A DNA stretch of 64,000 nucleotides from an uncultured Paracoccaceae bacterium (GCA_947488175.1 CANKYO010000004.1:310001-374000); one strand, 5' to 3'. Shown: positions 9,751 to 19,511, counted from the first letter of the stretch. Notes: generated from the sequence alone by a model not told the origin. Numbers and translations: made by a program.

Positions 9751-10750
9751 CCAGACCACCAAACCCTTGGTCAGCGTGCGCGACCTGAAAATGCATTTCC
9801 CGATCTATGCTGGCCTGTTCCGCCGGCGCGTGGGCGAGGTGAAGGCCGTCGATGGTGTCAGCTTTGACGTGATGGAAGGCGAAACCCTAGGGCTAGTCGG
9901 CGAATCCGGCTGCGGCAAATCCACCTGCGGGCGGGCCGTACTGCGGCTTTACGATATCACCTCCGGGTCGATCACCATCGACGACCGCGAAATCGGCAGC
10001 ACACCGCAGCCGCAATTGCGCAGCATGCGCCCCACCATGCAGATGGTGTTCCAGGACCCCCAGGCATCACTCAACCCGCGCATGACGGTCGAGGCAATCA
10101 TCAAGGAACCGCTCGACGAACACACCAAACTGACCGAGGCGGAAAAGCGCGAAAAGGTCGGCGAACTGATGGATGCGGTCGGGCTGAACCGCAAATTCGC
10201 CAAACGCTACCCACACGCCTTTTCCGGCGGGCAGCGGCAGCGGATCGGGATCGCCCGCGCGCTGGCGCTCAACCCGAAATTCATCGTCTGCGACGAACCG
10301 ATCGCGGCACTGGACGTCTCCATTCAGGCGCAGGTGGTCAACCTGCTCGAAGACCTGCAGGAACAGTTCGGTCTGACCTATCTCTTTATCAGCCATGACC
10401 TGTCCATGGTCCGGCACATCGCCACCCGCGTGGCAGTCATGTATCTGGGCAAGGTGGTCGAACTCGCCCCGCGTGAGGCGCTGTATGCCGACCCGCTGCA
10501 CCCTTACACAAAGGCGCTGCTGTCAGCGGTCCCCGAACCCGACCCCAGCCTTGCCGCCACGACCGAACGCATCATTCTGCAAGGCGACGTGCCCTCCCCC
10601 TCCAACCCGCCGCAAGGCTGCAATTTCTGCACCCGCTGCCCGTCGGTGATGGATATCTGCAAACAGATCGACCCCGAATACCGGGAGGTGCGACCGGGCC
10701 GTTTCACGGCCTGCCACCTCTTTAACGAAGAAAACGACACTGCGGGCTGA
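9743..10750 (+). CDS. Peptide-type ABC transporter ATPase, second (DppF/OppF-like)
   Basis: 335 residues from the ATG at 9743, which overlaps the end of the upstream ATPase gene by 8 bp; earlier in-frame Met codons would overlap by more than 100 bp. Walker [11 protein letters not shown]-loop in [15 protein letters not shown], signature [10 protein letters not shown], Walker [11 protein letters not shown], switch LFISHDLS. The C-terminal extension again holds cysteines (CNFCTRC...CK), the pattern of Fe-S-binding oligopeptide ATPases. It should pair as a heterodimer with the preceding subunit. Confidence 0.94.
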   Translation: MLDQTTKPLVSVRDLKMHFPIYAGLFRRRVGEVKAVDGVSFDVMEGETLGLVGESGCGKSTCGRAVLRLYDITSGSITIDDREIGSTPQPQLRSMRPTMQMVFQDPQASLNPRMTVEAIIKEPLDEHTKLTEAEKREKVGELMDAVGLNRKFAKRYPHAFSGGQRQRIGIARALALNPKFIVCDEPIAALDVSIQAQVVNLLEDLQEQFGLTYLFISHDLSMVRHIATRVAVMYLGKVVELAPREALYADPLHPYTKALLSAVPEPDPSLAATTERIILQGDVPSPSNPPQGCNFCTRCPSVMDICKQIDPEYREVRPGRFTACHLFNEENDTAG

Positions 10751-10810
10751 ACCGCAGGTCCCGAGGCCAAGAGCACACACAACGTGAAGACCAACAAGGA
10801 GAGAAACAAA

Positions 10811-12538
10811 ATGAAACTCAAAACAGCCCTGATGGGTGCTGCGGCCTGTGTCGCCCTTGCGCCGATGGCTTTTGCCGACGCGCATGAAGGCGAACGCGCG
10901 CGCGACGGCGAACTCAAAATCATCTATTGGCAGGCGCCATCCATTCTGAACCCCTACCTGTCCGGCGGAACCAAGGAAATCGAGGCGGCCAGCCTCGTGA
11001 TCGAACCGTTGGGTCGCTATAACGAAACCGGCGCGCCGGTTCCTTTCCTGGCGCAGGAAATCCCGACCGTGGCCAATGGCGGGGTCAGCGAGGATCTGAC
11101 ACAGATCACCTGGAAGCTAAAAGAAGGCCTGGTCTGGTCCGATGGCACGCCCGTCACCTCGGCTGATGTGAAATTCACTGCCGATTACTGCATGGACCCC
11201 GAAGGCGGCTGCGCGCAGCTGGCCAAATTCGATGGCGTCGAAAATGTCGAGATTGTCGATGACCTGACGGTCACCGTCACCTTCGACAAGCCGACCCCGA
11301 ACCCCTATGGCCCGTTCATGGGTGGTCAGTCACCCATCATTCAGGCAGCCCAGTTTGCCGAATGCACAGGCGCGCGTGCGCCCGAATGCACCGATGCCAA
11401 CTTCATGCCAATCGGGACCGGCCCTTTCGTTGTGACCGAATTCCGGACCAATGACGTCTGGACCGGTGTGGCGAATGAAAACTACCGCGATCCAAACAAG
11501 CCCGCCTTTGCGTCACTGACCTTCAAAGGTGGCGGCGATGCGACAGCAGCCGGTCGTTCGGTTCTGGAAACCGGCGAATTTGATTACGCCTGGAACCTGC
11601 AGCTGGCCCCCGATGTGATCGCCTCCATGGCAGAGGCTGGCGTCGGCACACCTGTATCGGCCTTTGGTACACTGGTTGAGCGTCTGGAAATGAACCTGAC
11701 CAACCCATCACCTGATCTGGCCGAAGGCGAACGCTCCACGGTTGCACACCCGCATCCGTTCCTGAGCGATGAAGCGGTGCGCCGGGCCTTGTCCATGGCC
11801 ATCGACCGCGAATTGCTGGTTGAGGTCGGATATGGTCAGGCAGGCCGCCCAACCTGTAACCTGGTGCCAGGGCCGGAGATCTATGCCTCCGACAACACTG
11901 GCTGCCTGACGCAGGATATCGACGGTGCCAAGGCCCTGCTCGACGAAGCGGGCTGGGTCGACAGCAACGGTGACGGCATCCGCGAAAAGGATGGCGTGGA
12001 ACTGCGTATCCTCTACCAGACTTCGACCAACGCTGTGCGTCAGGACTTCCAGGCCCTGATCAAGGAATGGTGGAGCGAGATCGGTGTCGAAACCGAACTG
12101 CGCAACATCGACGCCTCTGTGTTCTTCGGGGGTGACCCAGGCTCGCCTGACACGTTCCAGAAGTTCTATGCAGATGTCGAAATGTACGCCAACAACTTCG
12201 ACGGCACCGATCCACAGCCTTATCTGGCCATGTATCGCTGCGGCAACGAACCCAAGCCTGACAGTCAGTGGCAGGGCGAAAACATCAACCGGTTCTGCGA
12301 TCCGGCATATGACGCCCTGATTGATGAACTGGCCCAGACGGCTGATATCGCACAGCGCGCCGAACTGGCCAAACAGATGAATGACATGCTGACCAAAGAC
12401 AGCATGACAATCGTCCCGCTGGTCGATCGTGGCCGTGTGTCGGCACATGCCAACAGCCTGGGCGGTGTGATCCTGAACACCTGGGATTCCGAGCTGTGGA
12501 ATGTCTCCGATTGGTATCGCATCGGCGATAACCGCTAA
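10811..12538 (+). CDS. Periplasmic solute-binding protein, family 5 (DppA/OppA type)
   Basis: 575 residues from the ATG at 10811, preceded by AAGGAG. Sec signal peptide MKLKTALMGAAACVALAPMAFA, with the mature protein starting near DAHEG. Typical SBP_bac_5 features: KLKEGLVWSDGTPVTSADV, IGTGPFVV, RRALSMAIDRELLV and LLDEAGWVDSNGDGIREKDG. Binds peptides or similar solutes in the periplasm and delivers them to the two permeases. Several Cys pairs in the mature protein (MDPEGGCAQ, FAECTGARAPECT, RPTCNL and GCLTQD) could form disulfides. A strong hairpin follows the stop codon. Confidence 0.94.
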   Translation: MKLKTALMGAAACVALAPMAFADAHEGERARDGELKIIYWQAPSILNPYLSGGTKEIEAASLVIEPLGRYNETGAPVPFLAQEIPTVANGGVSEDLTQITWKLKEGLVWSDGTPVTSADVKFTADYCMDPEGGCAQLAKFDGVENVEIVDDLTVTVTFDKPTPNPYGPFMGGQSPIIQAAQFAECTGARAPECTDANFMPIGTGPFVVTEFRTNDVWTGVANENYRDPNKPAFASLTFKGGGDATAAGRSVLETGEFDYAWNLQLAPDVIASMAEAGVGTPVSAFGTLVERLEMNLTNPSPDLAEGERSTVAHPHPFLSDEAVRRALSMAIDRELLVEVGYGQAGRPTCNLVPGPEIYASDNTGCLTQDIDGAKALLDEAGWVDSNGDGIREKDGVELRILYQTSTNAVRQDFQALIKEWWSEIGVETELRNIDASVFFGGDPGSPDTFQKFYADVEMYANNFDGTDPQPYLAMYRCGNEPKPDSQWQGENINRFCDPAYDALIDELAQTADIAQRAELAKQMNDMLTKDSMTIVPLVDRGRVSAHANSLGGVILNTWDSELWNVSDWYRIGDNR

Positions 12539-12548
12539 GCAAGAAACA

Positions 12549-12576
12549 CCCGTCCCGGGCATCGCCCCGGGACGGG
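12549..12576 (+). terminator. Intercistronic hairpin after the binding-protein gene
   Basis: Perfect 11-bp stem CCCGTCCCGGG / CCCGGGACGGG with a 6-base loop, starting 10 bases after the stop codon. No T-run follows and the next gene in the operon starts 38 bp later. It is best read as an mRNA-stabilising or attenuating element that raises binding-protein output relative to the permeases. Confidence 0.75.
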
Positions 12577-12614
12577 CACTCTTCAACCGCAAAGCTATTA
12601 ACCAAGGCGTCGCA

Positions 12615-13622
12615 ATGCTGACCTATACCCTTCGCAGATTGCTCGTGTCGATCCCGACGCTTTTGTTCATTGCTTTTGTCATCTTCATGCTGCTGGAACT
12701 CGCCCCGGGCGATCCGATGGCCAGCATGCCGCTCACAATCCCGCCTGACGTGCGGCAACAAATGCGTGAAGCACTTGGGCTGGGCGAGCCGTGGTACATC
12801 CGCTTTCCACTCTGGCTGAACCAGTTTTTCATCGTCGAACCACAATACTGGATCGACAACGCTTTCGGCACCAATTTCGCCGATGGGGCGCAGCGGATCA
12901 TCAGCTTCCAGTCCCGCAGCCCGGTTTTTGACACCATCGCCGAACGTCTGCCCCAGACACTGTGGGTCGTGGGCATGTCCTATGTCGTCGGGGTACTGAT
13001 CGCCTTGCCCATCGGGATCATCAGCGCCTACCGGCAATATTCCGTCTTCGATCAGGCGGGGACGTTCATCAGCATGATCGGCTTTTCGGTCCCGCCCTTC
13101 TTTTCCGGCGTTCTGCTGATTGTGATCTTTTCAGTGCAACTCAAATGGCTGCCCTCGATCTACGACACGACCCATGTAGTCGAAGACTGGGCCAGTTTCA
13201 AAATCCAGCTGCAGCAGATGGTCATGCCGGTCATGGTGCTGGCCCTGCAGACCACTGCTCAGGTCAGCCGGTACATGCGGGCCTCCATGCTGGACAATCT
13301 GGGGCAGGATTACGTGCGCACGGCGCGGGCCAAGGGCATGTCGGAAAGCGTCGTGGTGCTGAAACATGTGCTGCGCAATTCCATGATCCCTGTGGTTACC
13401 GTCATCGCGCTTGGCATTCCCTCGATCTTCGGCGGGGCGATCATCACCGAACAGATCTTCAAGGTGAACGGGCTGGGGCAACTTCTGATTATCGCACTGC
13501 AAGGGTCCGACATCCCAATGGTGATGACGATCACCTTCCTGCTTGCGATCCTGATCGTGCTGATGAACCTGATTGCCGATATCCTCTACGGCATTCTGGA
13601 CCCGAGGATCCGCTATGACTGA
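12615..13622 (+). CDS. ABC transporter permease (DppB/OppB-like)
   Basis: 335 residues from the ATG at 12615, where the membrane domain begins directly (MLTYTLRRLLVSIPTLLFIAF). Inner-membrane channel subunit with about six transmembrane helices. The EAA loop that docks the ATPase is visible as YVRTARAKGMSESVVVLKH, preceded by QVSRYMRASMLDNLGQD. The C-terminus ADILYGILDPRIRYD is the family signature. Overlaps the next permease gene by 8 bp. Confidence 0.94.
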   Translation: MLTYTLRRLLVSIPTLLFIAFVIFMLLELAPGDPMASMPLTIPPDVRQQMREALGLGEPWYIRFPLWLNQFFIVEPQYWIDNAFGTNFADGAQRIISFQSRSPVFDTIAERLPQTLWVVGMSYVVGVLIALPIGIISAYRQYSVFDQAGTFISMIGFSVPPFFSGVLLIVIFSVQLKWLPSIYDTTHVVEDWASFKIQLQQMVMPVMVLALQTTAQVSRYMRASMLDNLGQDYVRTARAKGMSESVVVLKHVLRNSMIPVVTVIALGIPSIFGGAIITEQIFKVNGLGQLLIIALQGSDIPMVMTITFLLAILIVLMNLIADILYGILDPRIRYD

Positions 13623-14613
13623 TCGCGCGCCCCAAGCCTCTGCCGACAACCTGCTGCCATCCGGCGATCCGGTCGCACCCCCCAAACTCAAGGTCGACAA
13701 GCCGCGCAACCAATGGCTCGATGTCTGGGACCAGTTCAAAACCCACAAAGGGGCCGTCTTCGGACTGGTCTTTCTGACCTTCATCACGCTTTTCGTCACC
13801 GTGGGCCCGCTGATCTGGGATGTGGACCCGGGCAAGCTGGATATCCGTAACAAGGATGTACGGCCGATCTATATGGGCCTCTTCGACAGCAGCGCCAAGG
13901 TCAGCTGGGGCAACCCCATGGGCACCGACAATCTGGGCCGGGATATCATGGCCAATATCATGCAAGGCGGTCGGATTTCGCTCGCCGTCGGTTGGACGGC
14001 AATGGTCCTGGCCTTGCTGCTAGGCACCACCATCGGCGTGCTGGCAGGGTATTTCCGCAGGCTCGACGGGCTTCTGATGCGCTTCACCGATCTGGTGCTC
14101 GCCCTGCCGCTGCTGCCCCTGCTGCTGGTGATGATGCTCTTGTTCCGCGATCCGCTGCGGGCGGCATTCGGACCGGAAAACGGCATCTTCATCCTGATCG
14201 TGACAGGCATCGGCATCACATCCTGGATGCAGACCGCCCGCATCGTGCGCGGTGACGTAATCGCGTTGAAAGAACGGGAATTCGTTCTGGCCGCGCGCTC
14301 CATCGGCACACCCGCGCGGCGGATGATCACGCGGCACCTGCTGCCTAACGTACTGTCACCCATCATGGTCTCGGCCACGCTGGGGCTCGCCACCGCCATT
14401 ATCACCGAAAGCGCGCTGTCCTTCCTCGGGCTTGGCTTTCCGTCCGATTTCCCCACGTGGGGCAAGATCCTGTTCGACAGCGTTGACCGGATGACGGCCT
14501 TCCCCGAACGGGTCATCTGGCCGGGGCTGGCGATCTCGCTGACGGTGCTGTCGGTCAACTATATCGGTGACGGGCTGCGCGACGCGCTCGACCCACGCAT
14601 TCGGGGACTATGA
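13615..14613 (+). CDS. ABC transporter permease (DppC/OppC-like)
   Basis: 332 residues from the ATG at 13615. A cytoplasmic N-terminal tail of about 50 residues precedes the first membrane helix (FGLVFLTFITLFVTVGPLI), as in OppC. MGTDNLGRDIMANIMQGGRISLAVG is the family hallmark, and the EAA loop reads EFVLAARSIGTPARRMITRH. It ends YIGDGLRDALDPRIRGL. Completes the importer as two ATPases, two permeases and one binding protein. Its substrate is probably a peptide or a peptide-like compound; sequence alone cannot fix it. Confidence 0.94.
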   Translation: MTDRAPQASADNLLPSGDPVAPPKLKVDKPRNQWLDVWDQFKTHKGAVFGLVFLTFITLFVTVGPLIWDVDPGKLDIRNKDVRPIYMGLFDSSAKVSWGNPMGTDNLGRDIMANIMQGGRISLAVGWTAMVLALLLGTTIGVLAGYFRRLDGLLMRFTDLVLALPLLPLLLVMMLLFRDPLRAAFGPENGIFILIVTGIGITSWMQTARIVRGDVIALKEREFVLAARSIGTPARRMITRHLLPNVLSPIMVSATLGLATAIITESALSFLGLGFPSDFPTWGKILFDSVDRMTAFPERVIWPGLAISLTVLSVNYIGDGLRDALDPRIRGL

Positions 14614-14664
14614 CGGAACCATCTCGTCTCTCATGCTTTAGTGTCCCACGGCAAAGGGGACCCC

Positions 14665-16029
14665 ATGGCGGAAAATACTCGTGATCTGACCAAGGGCCCG
14701 GTGTGGCAAGCGCTGGCGCTGATGTCAGCCCCCATGGTCATCGGTATCCTTGCGGTACTCAGCGTCGGGCTGGCCGATGCCTATTTCCTTGGGCAATTGG
14801 GCGGCGCACCACTGGCAGCCGTTGGGTTCATCTACCCCGTGACCGCAGCCGTGACATCCCTGTCGATCGGCCTGTCGGCGGGGGCCAACGCACTGGTCAG
14901 CCAGGCCATTGGCGCAGGCGATGATGATGCCAAGGCGGCGCGTCTGGCCTTCCATGCCGTCAGCATCGCGGTCGTCCTGTCCCTGATTGGCGCAGCCGCC
15001 TTCTTTTTCACCTTCCCACCGCTCTTCAAACTGCTCGGGGCGAACGAAGCCGTCATGGCCGAGATTGCGCTGTTCATGCCATGGTGGTGCGCGTCATTCC
15101 CCTTTCTGGTCCTCATGATGCTGGTCAATGCGATTTTCCGGTCGCATGGCGACAGCAACGTGTCCGCCACACTCATGGTCATCTCTGCTGTGATCAATGT
15201 GGGGCTGGACCCGATACTGATCTTCGGTTTCGGCCCGATCCCGCAAATGGGGACCGAAGGGGCAGCACTGGCGACCTTCATCGCGCGGGCCTCCATCGCC
15301 GGTGTCGCACTTGCCTATGCACTGCATCAGAGCATGCTCTATTTCTGTGCAAACCCGCTCAAGGGGTTGGGACAATCCGCCTGGCGGCTCGCCAAAATCG
15401 GCGGGCCCGCGGCCTTTTCCAACGCGATCAACCCCGCCGGTATGGCCGCGGTAACCGCAGCCGTCGCCACAGTGGGCGAAGCGGCAGTCGGCGGCTTTGG
15501 TGCCGCAACGCGCGTGCAACAAATCGCATTGGTGCCAATGCTGGCGCTGTCGTCGGGGATTGGACCCGTGATCGGACAAAACTGGGGCGCAGAACAGAAA
15601 GACCGGGCCGCACAGGCACTGCAAGCGGCCTTCGCCTTTTGTCTGGGGTACGGCGTTGTCGTGGGGCTGTTATTGGCCATTTTCGCCCAACAGATCGCGT
15701 CACTATTGGCGGCAGATCCCGATGCAGCAGGCTATGCCGCGACCTATATGCGGATCGTCGGCTGGTCGCTCTTCGGCTACGGGTTTGTGGTCGTGGCAAA
15801 CGCGGCCATGAACGCGCGGGACAAGGCCGTCTGGTCCATGAGCCTCAGCCTCGGCCGGATATTCCTGATCTACCTGCCCGGCGCGTGGCTGGGTGTCACG
15901 CTGCTCAGCTTCACGGGCATCACTTTTGCGGCTTTTGCAGCCAACGTGTTGGCTGCTGTCGCTGCTGTGGGTGCTGCCTATTACACAGGATTGCTCCGCC
16001 CCAACGCATTGCGGCAGACCTTTAGCTGA
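14665..16029 (+). CDS. MATE-family multidrug/cation antiporter
   Basis: 454 residues from the ATG at 14665, preceded by AAAGGGGA; an in-frame GTG 8 codons upstream is less likely. Polytopic inner-membrane exporter of the MatE family (NorM/DinF type) driven by Na+ or H+. Twelve hydrophobic segments can be followed in two halves, beginning VWQALALMSAPMVIGILAVLSVGLADAYFLGQLG, with INAIFRSHGDS-like and INPAGMAAVTAAVATVG repeats characteristic of the family. It starts 51 bp after the peptide importer operon on the same strand and could be co-transcribed. Substrate unknown. Confidence 0.92.
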   Translation: MAENTRDLTKGPVWQALALMSAPMVIGILAVLSVGLADAYFLGQLGGAPLAAVGFIYPVTAAVTSLSIGLSAGANALVSQAIGAGDDDAKAARLAFHAVSIAVVLSLIGAAAFFFTFPPLFKLLGANEAVMAEIALFMPWWCASFPFLVLMMLVNAIFRSHGDSNVSATLMVISAVINVGLDPILIFGFGPIPQMGTEGAALATFIARASIAGVALAYALHQSMLYFCANPLKGLGQSAWRLAKIGGPAAFSNAINPAGMAAVTAAVATVGEAAVGGFGAATRVQQIALVPMLALSSGIGPVIGQNWGAEQKDRAAQALQAAFAFCLGYGVVVGLLLAIFAQQIASLLAADPDAAGYAATYMRIVGWSLFGYGFVVVANAAMNARDKAVWSMSLSLGRIFLIYLPGAWLGVTLLSFTGITFAAFAANVLAAVAAVGAAYYTGLLRPNALRQTFS

Positions 16030-16038
16030 CGGGACGCA

Positions 16039-16809
16039 TCAGTCCACCGCACCAAAGGTGCCAACCAACGCTGTCGTGCCAGTGGTCAGCCGGAATGTGC
16101 CAGCAGCCTGGTCTCCGTTTGCACCATAGATCGCACCCGTCAGGACGCCACCCGTTGCGTCCGCACCGGTGATATCACCTGACAATTGACCGGCAGCTTC
16201 TGACCCGTCCACAACGGCATAGCTGGCAGCCGGGTTGGATGCGTTGATGCCACTCAGCGTTGCATCAAATGAATTCGCCGCAAAGTCGGCCTCCAGCGTG
16301 ATAGATCCCGTCGCTCCCTGCTCTGCCGCGTTGATGGCGAATGCCGCACCGTTATATGTGGCCGAACCCGTCGGCAGGTTTGCCGTGGCGGTCTCAAAGC
16401 CGTCCACAAAGATGCCCAGCCGCGCGCCGCCAAGCGCTGGTGGCGGCAAGTCGACGGTAAAGACATAAAGTACATCGCGCGTAATTGGTCCCCCGGTCAG
16501 ACGGGTGCCAATCAACCCCGTTTGCCCAAGCGGACCTTCAAACCTGCCATCGCTACCGGCCAGCAACGCAGTTGTCTCGCCATCCACAACCATCGTGGCG
16601 GCCAATGCTGAATCAATACGCACAGTGCCTGTCGCCTCGGACACGGCACCAAAACGCATGGACACACCTTCACCGCCCGACGCGCGACCGACAAGTGAAC
16701 TTTGCGTAAAGTTGCTGTCAGTCACAGTGATGCCAGTGGTGGGTCCAGATTCGCCGGACATGCAAGCACTGGTCAGGCCAAATGCCAGAACCGCGATCAT
16801 TCTTTTCAT
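16039..16809 (-). CDS. Lipoprotein with TbpB-like beta-barrel domain
   Basis: 256 residues from the ATG at 16809; an in-frame start 32 codons upstream lies before the signal peptide. N-terminus MKRMIAVLAFGLTSAC is a lipoprotein signal with Cys16 lipidated. The rest is Gly/Ala/Thr-rich alternating beta sequence. The C-terminal motif GGVLTGAIYGANGDQAAGTFRL resembles the closing strands of transferrin-binding-protein-B-like barrels (pattern G-x-[FI]-YG-x-N-x-x-x-x-GGTF). Such lipoproteins include Slam-exported surface proteins and factor-H-binding relatives. No Slam or TonB receptor gene is nearby. The fold assignment is a family-level inference. Convergent with the MATE gene, 9 bp apart. Confidence 0.65.
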   Translation of the reverse strand: MKRMIAVLAFGLTSACMSGESGPTTGITVTDSNFTQSSLVGRASGGEGVSMRFGAVSEATGTVRIDSALAATMVVDGETTALLAGSDGRFEGPLGQTGLIGTRLTGGPITRDVLYVFTVDLPPPALGGARLGIFVDGFETATANLPTGSATYNGAAFAINAAEQGATGSITLEADFAANSFDATLSGINASNPAASYAVVDGSEAAGQLSGDITGADATGGVLTGAIYGANGDQAAGTFRLTTGTTALVGTFGAVD

Positions 16810-16936
16810 ATCAAATATCCCCAAAAAGTTGACGTTCATTTGATGTACAACCATGACCAGATTGCGACAGGCAGGCGTCAACTTTTGGAAGTGATCAATG
16901 TCCATGCCATCGGCCCGGACATAGCGCTACGTCATT

Positions 16937-18247
16937 TCATTCCATGCTTTTGCGAATGCGGTTGACCATGAACCAGACCAATAACAAAACAAGGGGCGTG
17001 ACACCCGCTGCCAGCAACGCCTTGCTCACCCCCAGCTTTTCAACCGGCCCAACAACATACAGAACCAGATTGACGGCATAATAGCTGATCGCCACAACCG
17101 ACAACCCTTCCACCGTGCGCTGCAACCGCAGTTGCAGATCTGCGCGCTTGTCCATGCTGGTCAAAAGCTCCTGATTTTGCGCCGACCGTTCCACATCCAC
17201 CCGTGTCCGCAGCAGATCGCCAGCGCGTAGCGCACGTTCCGACATGGCCTGCAACCGGCGCTCGGTCGATTTGACGGTACGCATCGCCGGATCAAACCGA
17301 CGCATCATGAACTCACCAAAGGTCTGCCTGCCGCCAAAACGTTCTTCGCGCAGCACCGCGATGCGCTGGTTCACAATCGTCTCATAAGCCCCTGTCGCGC
17401 CAAAGCGAAAGGACGATTGCGCCACGGTATTCTCCAACTCTGCCGAGACCTCCAGCAGGCTTTGCAACACATCGGCCGGGTTCGCCACGGGCCCGCACAT
17501 ATCGCCCAGCAGCTTGCTCAGCGTCGTATCCACCTTGGCCATCTGCGGGCCAAGCGACCGCGCGCGCGACAAGCCCAGCATCGACATCGCCTTATAGGTC
17601 TCGATCTCGCACAGGCGCTGTACAACCCGGCCGACACGGCGCTCGCCCACATGCGGGCGGGCGAACACGGCAAAACGCATATGGCCTGCGTGATCAATCC
17701 GGAAATCACCGGCAACCACCAGATCATCCTCCAGCACACGGCTGATGGCGAGGCTTTCGGGCACCATCCAGTCCTTGACCTTGTCGGCAATCCCTTCATC
17801 GCCATCGGCCACCTCAACCCGGATCAGGGCAGAGGTCACGCGGGTGCCCGGCGCGGTGGCCAGCCAATCCTCGGGAAATATGGCAAAGGTGGCGGCATCA
17901 AAGGGCCGGTCGGCCACCCCTTCCCCGAAAATCGTATAGGTCACAAATTCCGTATGGCTTTCCCATTTCAGCGTGTGCTTGCCGATCTCGCCGAAATAAT
18001 GCGTTGCATCAGGCGCGGGATGCTTTGCCCCGAACCGGTCCAGCAGATCAATCAGGTGTGCACGATCCGCGGCCCTGTCGCGCCCGGCGGCGTTGCTGGC
18101 CGGCTTTATTGCCAGATAGGCGGCCCGGCTTGGTGCCGGGACCGATGGAAAGGGCCGCGCATGCAGCTCATTGGCCATGGCATAACGCAGCGGATGGTCG
18201 GCAATCGGGGGCATTTGGGGCGCCTTTGCAACTGTCTTTGGTTGCAA
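16937..18247 (-). CDS. DUF3422 family membrane-anchored protein
   Basis: 436 residues; a second ATG at codon 12 is an equally possible start. N-terminal signature HPLRYAMANELHARPFP is typical of DUF3422 (COG4949). The soluble part continues with GEIGKHTLKWESHTEFVTYT. The C-terminus carries two transmembrane helices, VVAISYYAVNLVLYVVGPVE and LLAAGVTPLVLLLVWFMVNR, preceded by a helical segment (LQRTVEGLS). Predicted to be anchored in the inner membrane by its tail with a large cytoplasmic domain. Function is not known. Confidence 0.88.
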   Translation of the reverse strand: MQPKTVAKAPQMPPIADHPLRYAMANELHARPFPSVPAPSRAAYLAIKPASNAAGRDRAADRAHLIDLLDRFGAKHPAPDATHYFGEIGKHTLKWESHTEFVTYTIFGEGVADRPFDAATFAIFPEDWLATAPGTRVTSALIRVEVADGDEGIADKVKDWMVPESLAISRVLEDDLVVAGDFRIDHAGHMRFAVFARPHVGERRVGRVVQRLCEIETYKAMSMLGLSRARSLGPQMAKVDTTLSKLLGDMCGPVANPADVLQSLLEVSAELENTVAQSSFRFGATGAYETIVNQRIAVLREERFGGRQTFGEFMMRRFDPAMRTVKSTERRLQAMSERALRAGDLLRTRVDVERSAQNQELLTSMDKRADLQLRLQRTVEGLSVVAISYYAVNLVLYVVGPVEKLGVSKALLAAGVTPLVLLLVWFMVNRIRKSME

Positions 18248-18301
18248 CCTAGCGGGGTTTCGCGCCCTGTAAACAAAAAACTGTGTATTTATAAAGCGTT
18301 A

Positions 18302-18330
18302 GCGGCGCACAACAGTATACCGTGCGCCGC
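18302..18330 (-). terminator. Hairpin terminator downstream of ornithine decarboxylase
   Basis: Perfect 9-bp GC-rich stem GCGGCGCAC / GTGCGCCGC with an 11-base loop, 8 bases past the odc stop. Read on the minus strand it is followed by TAACGCTTTATAAATA, only moderately T-rich. Confidence 0.7.
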
Positions 18331-18338
18331 AAAAAGCC

Positions 18339-19511
18339 TTAGATGACAACCACATCCAGTGGCGGGAAGCCGTTGAAACAGACCGTAGAATAGGTCGATG
18401 TGTAAGCGCCGGTATTGCGGATCAGCACCCGGTCACCCGATTTCAGCGTCTGCGGCAGCAGCACGGGGCGCTTTTCATACAGCACATCAACACTGTCACA
18501 GCTCGGGCCGGCCAGAATGCACGGTCCCATCGGGTCGCCATCACGGGCGGTCTCGAACTGATAGCGGATCGCCTCGCCCTCGGTTTCGGCCAAACCAGAA
18601 AAACGACCGATATCCAGATAGACCCAGCGGTGCATATCGCGGTCCGACTTGCGGCTGACCAGCATCACCTCGGCCACGATCACACCCGCCTCAGCCACCA
18701 TGCCACGGCCCGGCTCTGCCATGATGGTCGGCACATTGGGGAACCGGGCTTCGACCATAGCAATCACTTCAGCGGCATAAGCCGTCGGCGCATCGATATC
18801 TTCGCCATAGAAGGCCGGGAAACCACCACCGATATTCAACAGGCTCAACTGATGACCCGCGTCAATCGCCGCAGCCCAGATGCCTGCCATCTCATCCAGC
18901 GTCGGCGCCCACATGGCCGCATGGCGGGTCTGGCTACCCACATGGAACGAAAACCCAACCGGGTTCAGACCCAGTGCCTTGGCATAATCCAGCAGACGCA
19001 GCGCAGTGTCGCGGTCGCACCCAAACTTGCGGGTCAGCGGCCAGTCACCGGGCGATACCTCGACAATCAGGCGGATATAAACGGACGCACCAGGCGCGTT
19101 GTCAGCGATCTTTTCCAGTTCTTCCTCGGCGTCGGCGGCAAACAGGGTGATCCCCTGATCCCACGCCCAGGCAATGTCAGAGGCACGCTTGATCGTGTTG
19201 CCAAACGACACTTCGGATGGGTCCGCACCCTCTTCCAGGCACAGCGCGATTTCCGCCTTGGATGCGGCATCAAAATGCGACCCCAGATCAACCAGACGGG
19301 CAATCACCTGACGGGCGGGGTTGGCTTTAACGGCGTAGTGGATATCGGCGCGGCCCAAACCGGCGCGCAGCGCACGGTACTGTGCCTCAACCAGATCAAG
19401 GTCCATGACCAATGTGGGCTTGTCAAAGCTGCGATTAGCAACAAAACCGTCCAGACGGGATGGGCGTGCGACAGGGAATGACGGCGCGTCGGCCGCGAAA
19501 TGTACAGTCAT
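18339..19511 (-). CDS. odc: Ornithine/lysine decarboxylase (fold type III, PLP)
   Basis: 390 residues from the ATG at 19511. An ATG two codons earlier is possible, but GGAG sits only 1 base before that one and 6 bases before 19511. Converts ornithine (possibly also lysine) to putrescine for polyamine synthesis. PLP lysine is Lys62 in HYAVKANP; substrate-side motifs include GSHFDAASKAEI, SFGNTIKR and NIGGGFPAFYGED; the catalytic cysteine is in GPSCDSVD. This is the small eukaryotic-type enzyme usual in alphaproteobacteria. The 246-bp upstream region is unusually long for this window and may carry a leader. Confidence 0.93.
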   Translation of the reverse strand: MTVHFAADAPSFPVARPSRLDGFVANRSFDKPTLVMDLDLVEAQYRALRAGLGRADIHYAVKANPARQVIARLVDLGSHFDAASKAEIALCLEEGADPSEVSFGNTIKRASDIAWAWDQGITLFAADAEEELEKIADNAPGASVYIRLIVEVSPGDWPLTRKFGCDRDTALRLLDYAKALGLNPVGFSFHVGSQTRHAAMWAPTLDEMAGIWAAAIDAGHQLSLLNIGGGFPAFYGEDIDAPTAYAAEVIAMVEARFPNVPTIMAEPGRGMVAEAGVIVAEVMLVSRKSDRDMHRWVYLDIGRFSGLAETEGEAIRYQFETARDGDPMGPCILAGPSCDSVDVLYEKRPVLLPQTLKSGDRVLIRNTGAYTSTYSTVCFNGFPPLDVVVI

